Numbered from the stretch's first letter, positions 17,644-26,450 are shown. The stretch is DNA of 52,882 bases from an uncultured Butyricimonas sp. (GCA_944320555.1 CALUHX010000017.1:1-52882), one strand, 5' to 3'. Numbers and translations are program-made. Notes: generated by a model not told the origin, from the sequence alone.

Positions 17644-19023
17644 ATGAAATTACAAACAATCATCGTTTCTCTGTTGCTGGCGGGAGGCCCGCTATGCGCC
17701 CAGACCCTCGGCGACAAGGAATTGCAAGACATCCGTGGCAGTTTCCAAAAGGACGCGGCCACCCGTGCCATCCAGAACGTGCTCACCAATGACAAGAACA
17801 TTACCGCCAACGCCCTCAACCGGGAGTTGCAAGGCAAAATCGACCACTATTTCAAATACCGCGTCAACGTGCGGGGAATCACCGACCAACTCCAGTCGGG
17901 CCGTTGCTGGATGTTCACCTCCATGAACGTCCTGCGCCCATCCATCATGGAAAAATACGGGCTGAACGAGTTTGACTTCTCTCACAACTACCTCTACTTC
18001 TGGGACATCTTCGAGAAGTCCAACCTCTTCCTCGAAAACATCATCGCCACCGGCTCCAAGCCCATGGACGACTTCGAGGTCATCACCCTCTTCCGCTCAC
18101 CCGTCGATGACGGCGGCGTGTGGAACTCCTATTATAACCTCGCCGTCAAATACGGTGTCGTGCCCCAAAGTGTGATGCCCGAGACGGCCCATTCCAACAA
18201 CACCTCCGCCATGACGTCCCTCATCAAGGAGCGGCTGCGCAAGGGCGGCTACCAGCTCCGCGAGATGATTGCCGCCAAAGAGAAAGAGGCTGCCGTCCGC
18301 ACGGAGAAAATCACCATCCTCAAGGACATTTACCGCATCCTCGCCCTCTGCCTCGGCGAGCCGCCCGTCCAATTCACCTGGCGCTACACCGACAAGGACG
18401 GCAACATCCGCGAACTGAAGGACTACACCCCCATGCAATTCTACAAGGAAATCACCCCGGCCGACTACAGTCCGGAAAACTACATCATGATTATGAACGA
18501 CCCCACCCGCGAGTATTACAAAATTTACGAGATTAAAAACTACCGCAATACTCAGGAGGGTGTCAACTGGACCTACCTCAACCTCCCCAACGAGGACATC
18601 AAGGCGGCGGCCATCGCCTCCATCAAGGCCAACGAGGCCATGTACACCTCCTGCGACGTGGGCAAGTTCCTCAACATCGACGAGGGAATCCTCGACCCGC
18701 GGATGTACGACTACAACTCACTTTTCGGCGTTGACTTCAGCATGGACAAAAAAGCCCGCATTCTCACCCGCCAAAGCGGCTCGTCCCACGCCATGCTCCT
18801 CATGGCCGTCGACACCGACGAGAACGACCGGCCGACCAAGTGGCAGTTCGAGAACAGCTGGGGAGCCTCCGCGGGCCACAACGGTTACCTGACCTTCACC
18901 GACGAGTGGTTCGACGAGTACATGTTCCGCATCATCATCCACAAGAAATACCTCGGAGAGAAAGCCCTCAAGGCCCTCGGACAGAAACCCGTCCTCTTGC
19001 CCATGTGGGACTACATGTTCTAA
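17644..19023 (+). CDS. Secreted C1-family peptidase (aminopeptidase C / bleomycin hydrolase type)
   Basis: Papain-like cysteine peptidase of 459 residues. The N-terminus (M-K-L-Q then a Leu-rich core ending L-C-A-Q) is a signal peptide, unusual for the mostly cytoplasmic PepC family but common in Bacteroidota homologues. The catalytic Cys88 lies in Q-S-G-R-C-W-M-F. The catalytic His is in G-S-S-H-A-M-L-L (about residue 380) and the Asn in F-E-N-S-W-G (about 402). The family forms hexameric cages with aminopeptidase activity. It lies 48 bases after lpdA with no visible promoter of its own, so read-through from lpdA is possible. A terminator follows. No symbol is given because substrate and export are not established. 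Confidence 0.88.
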   Translation: MKLQTIIVSLLLAGGPLCAQTLGDKELQDIRGSFQKDAATRAIQNVLTNDKNITANALNRELQGKIDHYFKYRVNVRGITDQLQSGRCWMFTSMNVLRPSIMEKYGLNEFDFSHNYLYFWDIFEKSNLFLENIIATGSKPMDDFEVITLFRSPVDDGGVWNSYYNLAVKYGVVPQSVMPETAHSNNTSAMTSLIKERLRKGGYQLREMIAAKEKEAAVRTEKITILKDIYRILALCLGEPPVQFTWRYTDKDGNIRELKDYTPMQFYKEITPADYSPENYIMIMNDPTREYYKIYEIKNYRNTQEGVNWTYLNLPNEDIKAAAIASIKANEAMYTSCDVGKFLNIDEGILDPRMYDYNSLFGVDFSMDKKARILTRQSGSSHAMLLMAVDTDENDRPTKWQFENSWGASAGHNGYLTFTDEWFDEYMFRIIIHKKYLGEKALKALGQKPVLLPMWDYMF

Positions 19024-19048
19024 ACCGCCCTCCAAGGCGACAACATAC

Positions 19049-19080
19049 AGAGAGCGTGCCCGAAAGACACGCTCTCTTTT
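19049..19080 (+). terminator. Intrinsic terminator of the C1 peptidase gene
   Basis: A 10-bp perfect stem (19049-19058 with 19068-19077), a 9-base loop and TTT(T) form a terminator 25 bases after the peptidase stop. Its T run touches the stop codon of hisIE on the other strand, so the two convergent genes share almost no spacer. Confidence 0.8.
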
Positions 19081-19703
19081 CATGCCTTCCGGTGCCGTCC
19101 CCGGAGCACTTCCGCCACTTCCTCCAGCCCGTGCCCCTTGGCGATAAGCAGCACAAGGTAGTGGTACATCAGATCGGCGGCCTCGTTCAGAAACAGGTCG
19201 TCATTCTCGTCCTTCGCCTCGATGACCAGCTCCACGGCTTCCTCGCCCACCTTTTGCGCCACCTTGTTGATGCCCCGGGCGAGCAGGCGGGCCGTGTACG
19301 ACTCCTCGGGGGAGGCCTCCCGCCGCTCCCGCAAGTAGCCCTGCAAATAAAGCAGGAAATCGGCGGCCCCTCCCGCAGGCGGCGCATTGCGCTCGCCCCA
19401 ACAGGTGTCGCTGCCGGTGTGGCAGACGGGCCCCGCGGGCCGCGCCTTCACCAGCAGGCAATCGCGGTCGCAGTCCGCCGACATCCCGCTCACCGCCAGG
19501 AAATGGCCGCTCGTCTCGCCTTTCGTCCACAACCGCCGACGGGAGCGGCTGAAAAAGCACGCCCGCCCAGTGCGCTCCGTCTCCGCTATCGACTCCCGGC
19601 TCATGTAACCCATCATCAGCACCATGCGGGTGTCCGCGTCCTGAACAATGGCGGGAATCAGCCCCGCCTCGTCGAATCTCAAAGTCTCTATGTCTATCAT
19701 CAT
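19080..19703 (-). CDS. hisIE: Bifunctional phosphoribosyl-AMP cyclohydrolase / phosphoribosyl-ATP pyrophosphatase
   Basis: Fused HisI-HisE of 207 residues catalysing the second and third steps of histidine synthesis. The HisI domain (about 1-105) has the metal-binding D-C-D-R-D-C and C-H-T-G-S-D-T-C-W. The HisE domain (about 115-205) has the all-alpha MazG-like fold, with K-V-G-E-E-A-V-E-L and D-L-M-Y-H-Y. It is the last gene of the operon, 12 bases after hisF. The start is Met1 or the adjacent Met2. Confidence 0.95.
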   Translation of the reverse strand: MMIDIETLRFDEAGLIPAIVQDADTRMVLMMGYMSRESIAETERTGRACFFSRSRRRLWTKGETSGHFLAVSGMSADCDRDCLLVKARPAGPVCHTGSDTCWGERNAPPAGGAADFLLYLQGYLRERREASPEESYTARLLARGINKVAQKVGEEAVELVIEAKDENDDLFLNEAADLMYHYLVLLIAKGHGLEEVAEVLRGRHRKA

Positions 19704-19715
19704 CTCTCTATCCTA

Positions 19716-20471
19716 TTAACGTACAACAATATTCCTCTCCCGTAAAAAAGCCTTCACCTCCGGGATGGAGAGTCGCCCGGAGTGGAACACCCCCGCCGCC
19801 AACGCCGCGTCGGCACCCCCGCGGGCGAACACCTCGTGGAAGTCGTCCAGCCGCCCGGCTCCCCCGGAGGCAATCACGGGAATACGCAGACTGCCCGTCA
19901 GCCGGGCCACCGCCTCCACGGCGAAGCCCCGACCCGTGCCGTCGTGGCCGATGGAGGTGAACAGAATCTCGCCCGCGCCCCGTTCCTCCGCCTCGCTCGC
20001 CCAGGCGAACAGTTCCCGCCCGGCGGGAAGCGAGCCGCCCCGTCCGTACACCTCCCAGCGTCCGCCGCGGGGGCGGGCGTCGATGGCCACCACCACGCAC
20101 TGCCGCCCGAACGCCTCCGCCAGCCGCGTGACGAGCGACGGGTCGCGCAAGGCCGCCGTGTTGACCGAAATCTTGTCCGCCCCGCTCCGCAACAGCCGCT
20201 CCACGTCGCGCTCCGAGGCGACGCCCCCGCCCACGGTGAAGGGAATGGCGATATTCCTCGCCACCTCCTCCACCCACTCCGTGCGGGTGCCTCGCTTCTC
20301 CCCGCTGGCCGCAATGTCGAGAAACACCAACTCGTCCGCCCCTTGCAAGGCGTAGCGCGCGCTTAACTCGGCGATTCCGCCGCAGTCCCTCAGGCCCCGG
20401 AAGCGGGTCCCCTTCACCGTCCTGCCTCCCTTCACGTCGAGGCAGGGTATAATCCGTCGTGCCAATGCCAT
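19716..20471 (-). CDS. hisF: Imidazole glycerol phosphate synthase, cyclase subunit
   Basis: Cyclase subunit of 251 residues, a (beta/alpha)8 barrel that uses ammonia from HisH to make imidazole glycerol phosphate and AICAR. The first catalytic Asp is in I-P-C-L-D-V-K-G-G-R-T-V-K-G (about residue 11). The second is in T-S-I-G-H-D-G-T, where the residue before His-Asp-Gly is Gly rather than the more usual Asp or Asn, with the key Asp kept. The G-G-V/A-S phosphate loops are present. I use ATG 20471, one base before the hisA stop, rather than the longer frame from 20555, because the N-terminal motif begins there. Confidence 0.95.
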   Translation of the reverse strand: MALARRIIPCLDVKGGRTVKGTRFRGLRDCGGIAELSARYALQGADELVFLDIAASGEKRGTRTEWVEEVARNIAIPFTVGGGVASERDVERLLRSGADKISVNTAALRDPSLVTRLAEAFGRQCVVVAIDARPRGGRWEVYGRGGSLPAGRELFAWASEAEERGAGEILFTSIGHDGTGRGFAVEAVARLTGSLRIPVIASGGAGRLDDFHEVFARGGADAALAAGVFHSGRLSIPEVKAFLRERNIVVR

Positions 20472-20472
20472 G

Positions 20473-21180
20473 TCACCATGCGTTAAAGTCCGACACTCCC
20501 TCGTAAAACGCCTTGCCCACGACCACGGCGGCCACGCCCGCCGCCTCCAACGCACGAATGTCCGCCATCGAGGCCACGCCCCCCGACGCCGTGAACGCCA
20601 CCGTCGGGAAGCGGCGGCACAGGCTGCGGTAGAACTCCACCGCCGCGCCTCCCAACACGCCGTCGCGGTCGATGTCCGTGCACACCACCCTCCGCAACTC
20701 GGGCAGATACGCCCGCACCAACTCGTCCACCGTCGTCATGGTGCTCGTCCGCCAACCGTCCACACACACCCTCCCTTCCCGCGCGTCGGCGCCAATCACC
20801 ACCCGCCCGGGCGAAAAGCGTTCCATCCACACCTTCGTCAGCGCAACATCCCGCTGCGCCACGCTACCCACGCACACCCGCTCGACCCCCGCCCCGAAGG
20901 CGGCCTCGGCGTCCTCCGTCCGGCGGACACCCCCGCCGAACTCCACCCGCAGGTGCGTCCCCGCACAAATCCGCTCCACCGCCCTCAGATTCATCATCCC
21001 GTCGCCCCGCGCCCCGTTGAGGTCCACGACGTGCAGCCACTCTGCGCCCATTCGTTCAAACCGGCGGGCCACCTCCAACGGGTCGCCGCCATACACTTTG
21101 CTCGTGGCGTAGTCCCCCCGGGTCAGCCGCACGCACTGCCCGTCCAAAAGGTCTATCGCCGGAATAATCTCTATGCTCAT
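20473..21180 (-). CDS. hisA: ProFAR isomerase (phosphoribosylformimino-AICAR-P isomerase)
   Basis: (Beta/alpha)8 barrel of 235 residues opening the ribose ring of ProFAR. The general base Asp lies in I-P-A-I-D-L-L-D-G (about residue 9) and the general acid Asp in C-T-D-I-D-R-D-G (about residue 128). F-G-G-G-V-R and T-A-S-G-G-V form the two phosphate-binding loops. It lies 4 bases after hisH and abuts hisF. Length is near the lower end for HisA (about 240). Confidence 0.95.
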   Translation of the reverse strand: MSIEIIPAIDLLDGQCVRLTRGDYATSKVYGGDPLEVARRFERMGAEWLHVVDLNGARGDGMMNLRAVERICAGTHLRVEFGGGVRRTEDAEAAFGAGVERVCVGSVAQRDVALTKVWMERFSPGRVVIGADAREGRVCVDGWRTSTMTTVDELVRAYLPELRRVVCTDIDRDGVLGGAAVEFYRSLCRRFPTVAFTASGGVASMADIRALEAAGVAAVVVGKAFYEGVSDFNAW

Positions 21181-21184
21181 ACGC

Positions 21185-21769
21185 TCACATGTTTAAAAAG
21201 TTCCTAATGATTTGCTCGCCAACCTCCGCCGACTTCTCCGGGTGGAACTGGCAGCCCCAAAAATTCTCCCTTCCAAGGGCCGCCGAGAAAAACCCGCCGT
21301 AGTCGCAAAGGGCAGCGGCCCACTCGCATGCGGGCACCCGGTAGGAATGCGTGAAGTACACGCGCGCACCCTCGTCCACGCCGCGGAAAAGCGGCGGCCT
21401 CACCTCCCGCAGGGCGTTCCACCCCGTGTGGGGCACCTTGGGCACGCCCCGGAACAACTCCACCCGGGCGGGGAATATGCCCAACCCCGGCGTGTCGCCC
21501 TCCTCCGTGTGCTCGCACATCAGCTGCATCCCAAGGCAAATGCCCAATACCGGCACCTCCAGCCTGGGAATCAACTCGTCCAATCCCCGGGCCCGCAGCC
21601 GCCGCATCGCAGCCGCAGCCTGTCCCACACCGGGCAGAATGACCCGCTCCGCCCGCCGGACCACCGCCGCGTCGTCCGTGCACACCGCAAGGCCGCCCAG
21701 CCGCTCCACCGCCATCGCCACCGAAAAGACGTTCCCCGCCCCGTATTCTATAATCACTGTCGGTTTCAT
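21185..21769 (-). CDS. hisH: Imidazole glycerol phosphate synthase, glutamine amidotransferase subunit
   Basis: Class I glutaminase of 194 residues supplying ammonia to HisF. The nucleophile Cys is in G-I-C-L-G-M-Q-L (about residue 78); the His and Glu of the triad are in Q-F-H-P-E-K-S near the C-terminus (about 175-181); the start is V-I-I-E-Y-G-A-G-N-V. I start it at ATG 21769. The frame is open much further upstream, but that part is the shadow of hisB. The spacer from hisB is 26 bases. Confidence 0.95.
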   Translation of the reverse strand: MKPTVIIEYGAGNVFSVAMAVERLGGLAVCTDDAAVVRRAERVILPGVGQAAAAMRRLRARGLDELIPRLEVPVLGICLGMQLMCEHTEEGDTPGLGIFPARVELFRGVPKVPHTGWNALREVRPPLFRGVDEGARVYFTHSYRVPACEWAAALCDYGGFFSAALGRENFWGCQFHPEKSAEVGEQIIRNFLNM

Positions 21770-21795
21770 ACAATCTTCTTTTAAAAAGTTACACA

Positions 21796-22893
21796 TCAAA
21801 TCACCCCCTTCGTGGAGGCCACCTCTCCGCCCTCCGTCCGCGCAACGGCCTGCCGCAGACAACGGCCGAACGCCTTGAACACGGCCTCCAGCTGGTGATG
21901 GGTGTTCTCGCCCCGCGCCGCCACGTGGAGGGCGCACCCCCCGCTCTGGCAGAACGAGGCGAAGAAATGCTGCGCCATCTCCGTGGGGAAATCCCCCACA
22001 TACTCCCGCCCGAAACGGGCGTCCCACTCCAACCACGCCCGCCCGCCGAAGTCGAGCAACACCTCCGCCCGGCTCTCGTCCATCGGCAGGCAAAACCCGT
22101 AGCGTCCCGCCCCCTTCTTGCTCCCCAACGCCTCGGCGAAACACCCGCCCAGCACGATGGCCGTGTCCTCGATGGTGTGGTGCTCGTCCACGCGGAGGTC
22201 GCCATCGACATGCACCCGGAGGTCCACCCCGCCGTGGCGGGCGATTTGCTCCAGCAGGTGGTCGAAAAAGCCGATTCCCGTGGCGATATCCGCCTCTCCT
22301 CGCCCGTTCAAGTCCAACTCCACCTCCACTCGGGTCTCCGCGGTCTCCCTCACCCGGTGCGCCTTCCGGCTACCCCGCCTCACGAAATCCGCCACCCGCT
22401 CCCACGACTCCGTCCGCAAGCGCACGGGCAGTCCCGCCGTGTCCTCCCCGCCGAGGTAAATGCCCCCAAGGCCCATATTGCGGGCCAGCTCCATGTCGGT
22501 AATCCGGTCGCCGATGACGTAAGAGTTTTCCCGGTCCAGCCACTCGTTCAGATACCCCGCCACCATCCCCGTCCCCGGCTTGCGGAAGGGCGAACGCTCC
22601 TCCGGCAAGCTATTGTCAATCAACACCTCGTCGAAACGCACCCCCTCGCCAGCCAGCGTCCGCAGCATGAACTCGTGCGGCCCGCGGAACGCCTCCTCCG
22701 GGAAACGCTCCGTCCCCAGCCCGTCCTGGTTCGTCACCATCACGAGGCGGTAATCCGTCTCCCGCACGATTTCCCGCAGGGCGGAGATGACCCCGGGCCG
22801 GAAAGCCAGCTTCTCCATCCGGTCCACCTGGCAATCGCCGGGCGGCTCCTCGATAATCGTGCCGTCCCGGTCTATGAAAAGAATCTTCCTCAT
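21796..22893 (-). CDS. hisB: Bifunctional histidinol-phosphatase / imidazoleglycerol-phosphate dehydratase
   Basis: Fused enzyme of 365 residues for steps 7 and 9 of the pathway. The N-terminal HAD phosphatase domain (about 1-165) begins with the nucleophile motif D-R-D-G-T-I and has V-T-N-Q-D-G-L-G. The C-terminal dehydratase domain (about 175-365) has the metal-binding F-F-D-H-L-L-E-Q, D-E-H-H-T-I-E-D-T-A and H-H-Q-L-E-A motifs. The start ATG 22893 overlaps the hisC stop as ATGA, matching the hisD/hisC junction; ATG 22899 is an in-frame alternative. One Zn-loop of the phosphatase appears reduced. Confidence 0.95.
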   Translation of the reverse strand: MRKILFIDRDGTIIEEPPGDCQVDRMEKLAFRPGVISALREIVRETDYRLVMVTNQDGLGTERFPEEAFRGPHEFMLRTLAGEGVRFDEVLIDNSLPEERSPFRKPGTGMVAGYLNEWLDRENSYVIGDRITDMELARNMGLGGIYLGGEDTAGLPVRLRTESWERVADFVRRGSRKAHRVRETAETRVEVELDLNGRGEADIATGIGFFDHLLEQIARHGGVDLRVHVDGDLRVDEHHTIEDTAIVLGGCFAEALGSKKGAGRYGFCLPMDESRAEVLLDFGGRAWLEWDARFGREYVGDFPTEMAQHFFASFCQSGGCALHVAARGENTHHQLEAVFKAFGRCLRQAVARTEGGEVASTKGVI

Positions 22894-23918
22894 AAGCATT
22901 CGTTTAACAGTTCATACAACAAATCGTTCTCCTCCCTCGTCCCCACCGTCAGCCGCAGGCAACCCGCGAGAAGGGGCGGCTCATGCCTCATGCGCACCAT
23001 CACGCCCCGCCGCCGCAGATAACCGGCCACCCGCTCGTGGTCGGCCACCCGCGCCAGCACGAAATTCGCTTGCGAGTCGCCCACCACCTCCGCGCCCCGC
23101 ATCCCCCGCAACACCCGCTTCATCCGCTCCCTCTCCCGCCGGATGGCCGCCACCTCCCGGCGAAACCGCTCCCCGTCCCTTAGCCGCTCCGCCGCCGCCC
23201 GCTGCGTCGCCGAGCCGATGTTGTACGGTGCCCGCATCCGGTTCAGCCACCCCGTCAACGCCGGAGCCGCCACGCAAATCCCCACCCGCAGCCCCGCCGC
23301 ACCCCACGCCTTCGACAGCATCTGCAACACCGCCACGTTCCCGCACTCCTCCGCCAGCCCCGCCGCCGACGGCACGTCCGCAAAGTCGATATACGCCTCG
23401 TCCACCACCACCAGCCCGGGAAACCACCCCGCTAGCCGCCGTATAGCCTCCAACGGTATCACGTTCCCCACCGGATTCCCCGGCGTGCAGAGGAACACCG
23501 CCTTCGTCCGCTCGTCCACCAATCCGGGCAACTCCTCCCACACCGGCAGGAAATCCCCGTCCACCCGTCCCCGCCGCACTTCCGCGTCGTTCAGCCGGGC
23601 GTAGAACTCATACATTCCGTAAGTGGGCGGAAACACCACCACATTGTCCCTCCCCGGCACGCACACCGCCCGCATCAGCAGGTCGATCAGCTCGTCGCTC
23701 CCGTTGCCCAGCGTCAGCAGCGAGGGGTCCACCCCCTTCGCTCGACCGACCGCCATCTTCAACTCCCGCTGCCCGGCGTCCGGATAGCGGTTGTAAACCG
23801 ACGAAAACGGATTCTCGTTGGCGTCCAGCAACGCGCGCGCCTCCGCCCCGTTGCGGCAGGGCGGCTCGTAGGCGGCCATGCCCCGCACGTTCTCCCGAAT
23901 CAGCACCTCCGCATTCAT
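22890..23918 (-). CDS. hisC: Histidinol-phosphate aminotransferase
   Basis: PLP enzyme of 342 residues, fold type I, converting imidazole-acetol phosphate and glutamate to histidinol phosphate. Marks: D-A-N-E-N-P at 32-37, N-R-Y-P-D near 43, T-P-G-N-P-V-G for substrate and cofactor, D-E-A-Y-I-D-F near 173, and the Schiff-base Lys203 in M-L-S-K-A-W-G-A-A-G-L-R-V-G. ATG 23918 overlaps the hisD stop by four bases (ATGA), which is why I reject the longer frame from 24224. The gene overlaps hisB the same way, so translation of hisD, hisC and hisB is likely coupled. Confidence 0.95.
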   Translation of the reverse strand: MNAEVLIRENVRGMAAYEPPCRNGAEARALLDANENPFSSVYNRYPDAGQRELKMAVGRAKGVDPSLLTLGNGSDELIDLLMRAVCVPGRDNVVVFPPTYGMYEFYARLNDAEVRRGRVDGDFLPVWEELPGLVDERTKAVFLCTPGNPVGNVIPLEAIRRLAGWFPGLVVVDEAYIDFADVPSAAGLAEECGNVAVLQMLSKAWGAAGLRVGICVAAPALTGWLNRMRAPYNIGSATQRAAAERLRDGERFRREVAAIRRERERMKRVLRGMRGAEVVGDSQANFVLARVADHERVAGYLRRRGVMVRMRHEPPLLAGCLRLTVGTREENDLLYELLNECL

Positions 23919-25228
23919 GGCCTCGCCTCCCCGTTGATGTCCGACACCCGCTCCCGCCTCACGCGCACCGCATCCCGGTGGGCCTCCATCCCCTCGCCCT
24001 CCGCCATCGTCTCGATGACATCGCCGAGCCGCTCCAACCCCTCGCGGGTAATCTCCTGGAAACTCACCTCCTTCATGAACGCCCCCACCGTCAACCCGCC
24101 GCAGGCCCTTGCGTATCCGCCCGTAGGCAGCGTGTGGTTCGTCCCCGAGGCGTAATCGCCTGCGCTCTCCGGCGAATAATAGCCGAGGAATACCGACCCG
24201 GCATTCCGCACCCGTCCGGCCCACTCTCCGGCATCACGCAGGGCCAAAATCAAATGCTCCGGAGCGTAGGCGTTCGCCATCTCCAAGCACTCCCCGATCG
24301 ACCCTAATACCACGCACTTCGACCCCTCCAACGCCTTCTCCGCGATAGTCCGCCGGGGCAACCTCTCCAGCCGGACGCGCACCACCTCCGCCACCCGGGC
24401 GGCCAAGTCGGGCGACGCGCACAGCAGAAACACTTGGCTGTCCGCCCCGTGCTCTGCCTGCGACAGCAAGTCCGCCGCAACGAACGCCGCCGGGCAACCC
24501 TCGTCCGCCACCACCATCACCTCCGACGGCCCCGCAGGCATGTCCACCGCCACGCCGCGGCGGGCCGCCCAACGCTTCGCCTCCGTCACGAACCGGTTGC
24601 CCGGCCCGAAAATCTTGTCCACCCTCGGCACGCTCTCCGTCCCGCACGCCATCGCCGCCACGGCCTGCGCCCCTCCCGCCTTGAACACCCTCCCCACTCC
24701 GCACAGCTCCGCCGTCCACAGGATGGCCGGATTCACCTCCCCCGCCTCGTTCGGCGGCGTGCACAGCACCACCTCTCCGCATCCCGCCAGCCTCGCCGGA
24801 ATCCCCAGCATCAGCACCGTCGAGAACAGCGGCGCGCTGCCTCCCGGCACGTAAAGCCCCACCCGCTCGATGGGCCTCGACTCCTGCCAGCACTGCGTGC
24901 CGCGCCCGTCGTCATACACCCGCCTCTCCGGCAACTGCAAGCGGTGGAACGCCTCCACCCGCCCGTAAGCCTCCCGGATCGCCTCCCGCAGCCGGGCGGG
25001 CACCTGCTCCGCCGCCGCCCGCTTCTCCTCCGCCGTCACCTCCACGGCGTCAATCCGCGCCCGGTCGAAAAACCACGCGTACTTCCGCAATGCGGCGTCG
25101 CCATCCCGCCGCACCTCCTCGCAAATCAAGCCGCAACACTTCTCCAGCGACTCGTCCTCCCGGCAAGGCCGCTCCAGCAGCCCCGCCCATTCCTCTCTCT
25201 TCGGATACAAAACAATATTCATATTCAC
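23915..25228 (-). CDS. hisD: Histidinol dehydrogenase
   Basis: Zn-dependent, NAD-linked enzyme of 437 residues performing the last two oxidations from histidinol to histidine. Motifs: Y-V-P-G-G-S-A-P-L-F for nucleotide and substrate, D-M-P-A-G-P-S-E-V-M-V-V-A-D, the zinc ligands Gln and His in L-S-Q-A-E-H-G-A-D-S-Q, A-P-E-H-L, and the C-terminal G-T-N-H-T-L-P-T-G. Full length for the family. It lies 30 bases downstream of hisG. Confidence 0.95.
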   Translation of the reverse strand: MNMNIVLYPKREEWAGLLERPCREDESLEKCCGLICEEVRRDGDAALRKYAWFFDRARIDAVEVTAEEKRAAAEQVPARLREAIREAYGRVEAFHRLQLPERRVYDDGRGTQCWQESRPIERVGLYVPGGSAPLFSTVLMLGIPARLAGCGEVVLCTPPNEAGEVNPAILWTAELCGVGRVFKAGGAQAVAAMACGTESVPRVDKIFGPGNRFVTEAKRWAARRGVAVDMPAGPSEVMVVADEGCPAAFVAADLLSQAEHGADSQVFLLCASPDLAARVAEVVRVRLERLPRRTIAEKALEGSKCVVLGSIGECLEMANAYAPEHLILALRDAGEWAGRVRNAGSVFLGYYSPESAGDYASGTNHTLPTGGYARACGGLTVGAFMKEVSFQEITREGLERLGDVIETMAEGEGMEAHRDAVRVRRERVSDINGEARP

Positions 25229-25258
25229 TGAAATTTAATGGATTATAAAACTAAACAA

Positions 25259-26116
25259 CTACCGTATCATCTTCTCCACGGGCAGGGCCAGAATCCCTTC
25301 CGCCCCGTTCGCCTTCAAGGCGCCGATTGACTCCCAGAACACCCTGTCCTCCACCACCGAGTGCAGCGAGCACCACCCCTCTTCCCTCAACGGCATCACC
25401 GTCGGGCTCCGCATCCCCGGCAACAGCGCGCACACCGCCTCCAGTCGCTCCCTCGGCACGTTCATCAAAATATACTTGTAATCCCGGGCGGCCAACACCG
25501 CCTTCATCCGGAACACCAGCTCCCCCGCCAGCCGCCTCCTCTCCTCCGCCAGCCCCGGCGTGGCCACCAACGCCGCCGTCGACCGTGCCAACACGAGCGT
25601 CTCCCGCAACCCGTTCTTCAGCAACGTGCTCCCCGAGCTCACGATGTCACACACGGCGTCCGCCAACCCGATTCCCGGCGCGATTTCCACCGATCCCGAA
25701 ATCACCTGAATCTCCGCCTCCACCCCCCGCTCCCGCAGGAACCGTCCCAGCGTGTTCGGATACGACGTCGCTATCCGCTTCCCCCTCAGCCACTCCGGCC
25801 CGTCGAACCCCGCCTCCCTCGGCACGGCAATCGACAGGCGGCAGGCCGCAAGCCCCAAATCCAGCAGCGTCTCCACCCGGCACCCTTCCTCCTCCACCGT
25901 GTTCCGCCCCACAATCGCCAAGTCGACCACCCCGCCCTCCACATACCGAGGAATGTCGGCGTTCCGCAAATACAACACCTCCAGCGGGAAATTCGACGCC
26001 CGAGCCACCAACTGCCCATCCTCGCCCGCGAGACTAAGCCCGCACTCTCGCAGCAACCGCATGCTGCACTCGTTCAATCGTCCACTTTTCTGGACCGCGA
26101 TTTTCAAATTTTCCAT
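25259..26116 (-). CDS. hisG: ATP phosphoribosyltransferase, long form
   Basis: First enzyme of histidine synthesis, joining ATP and PRPP, 285 residues. The length shows the long (HisG-L) form with a C-terminal regulatory domain for histidine feedback (about residues 210-285, Y-K-Y-I-L-M-N-V-P onward), so no HisZ partner is needed. The N-terminus I-A-V-Q-K-S-G-R-L begins the periplasmic-binding-like catalytic fold; the PRPP-binding loop is in D-I-V-S-S-G-S-T-L. It is the first structural gene, 56 bases after the leader terminator (26172), so its expression should follow attenuation at the leader. Confidence 0.95.
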   Translation of the reverse strand: MENLKIAVQKSGRLNECSMRLLRECGLSLAGEDGQLVARASNFPLEVLYLRNADIPRYVEGGVVDLAIVGRNTVEEEGCRVETLLDLGLAACRLSIAVPREAGFDGPEWLRGKRIATSYPNTLGRFLRERGVEAEIQVISGSVEIAPGIGLADAVCDIVSSGSTLLKNGLRETLVLARSTAALVATPGLAEERRRLAGELVFRMKAVLAARDYKYILMNVPRERLEAVCALLPGMRSPTVMPLREEGWCSLHSVVEDRVFWESIGALKANGAEGILALPVEKMIR

Positions 26117-26161
26117 TCTGTCTTTGATTTTCGCCGCGCTGAACCCGGGCCGTCGTCGGAA

Positions 26162-26204
26162 GGAAAAAACAAAACGAGCCGCCCGTATTCAGGCAAGCTC
26201 GTTT
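26162..26204 (-). terminator. his operon attenuator terminator
   Basis: An 8-bp perfect stem (26197-26204 with 26172-26179) continues as an inner GCC/GGC stem and is followed on the minus strand by a T-rich tract (TTTTGTTTTTT). It lies between the leader peptide stop (26241) and hisG (26116), the place of a leader-peptide attenuator. Confidence 0.88.
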
Positions 26205-26240
26205 ATACTTATGTTTATCTCGATTCGCAGCACAACGACA

Positions 26241-26300
26241 TCATCTCACCTGAATCCAGTGATGGCAATGATGATGCGTATGATGCAAATTACCGTTCAT
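26241..26300 (-). CDS. hisL: his operon leader peptide, seven His codons
   Basis: Small frame of 19 codons plus TGA read from the minus strand: MNGNLHHTHHHCHHWIQVR. Seven of 19 residues are His, in three clusters (codons 6-7, 9-11, 13-14), which is the signature of a ribosome-stalling leader for his attenuation. A purine-rich AAAAGAG stretch precedes ATG 26300, a promoter lies 26 bases upstream, and the terminator follows 36 bases after the stop. Codons 16-18 (ATTCAGG, 26249-26255) are exactly complementary to CCTGAAT in the terminator (26187-26193), so stalling at early His codons could allow an alternative pairing that breaks the terminator. It is too short for standard gene callers. Confidence 0.9.
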   Translation of the reverse strand: MNGNLHHTHHHCHHWIQVR

Positions 26301-26325
26301 AACTCTTTTCGTTTTTATCCGGCTG

Positions 26326-26355
26326 CAAATATACACCCATTTTCCAAACATCCAA
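26326..26355 (-). promoter_or_regulatory. his operon promoter (TTG-N19-TATATTTG)
   Basis: On the minus strand TTG (26355-26353), a 19-base spacer and TATATTTG (26333-26326) form a full Bacteroidota promoter. Transcription should start near 26319, about 19 bases before the leader ATG. Confidence 0.75.
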
Positions 26356-26450
26356 GCCCATCGCCCGCTTTTTTTCCTCTTCTTTCACACTTCCACCCTC
26401 CCCACCCCTAAAAATCCTCGTCGCAACACCTCCGATTCGCCCCGAATCCC

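Noticed and set aside
23919-24224. N-terminal extension of hisC into hisD
   Set aside because: The extra residues are a frame-shifted reading of hisD; the ATGA overlap gives the natural start.
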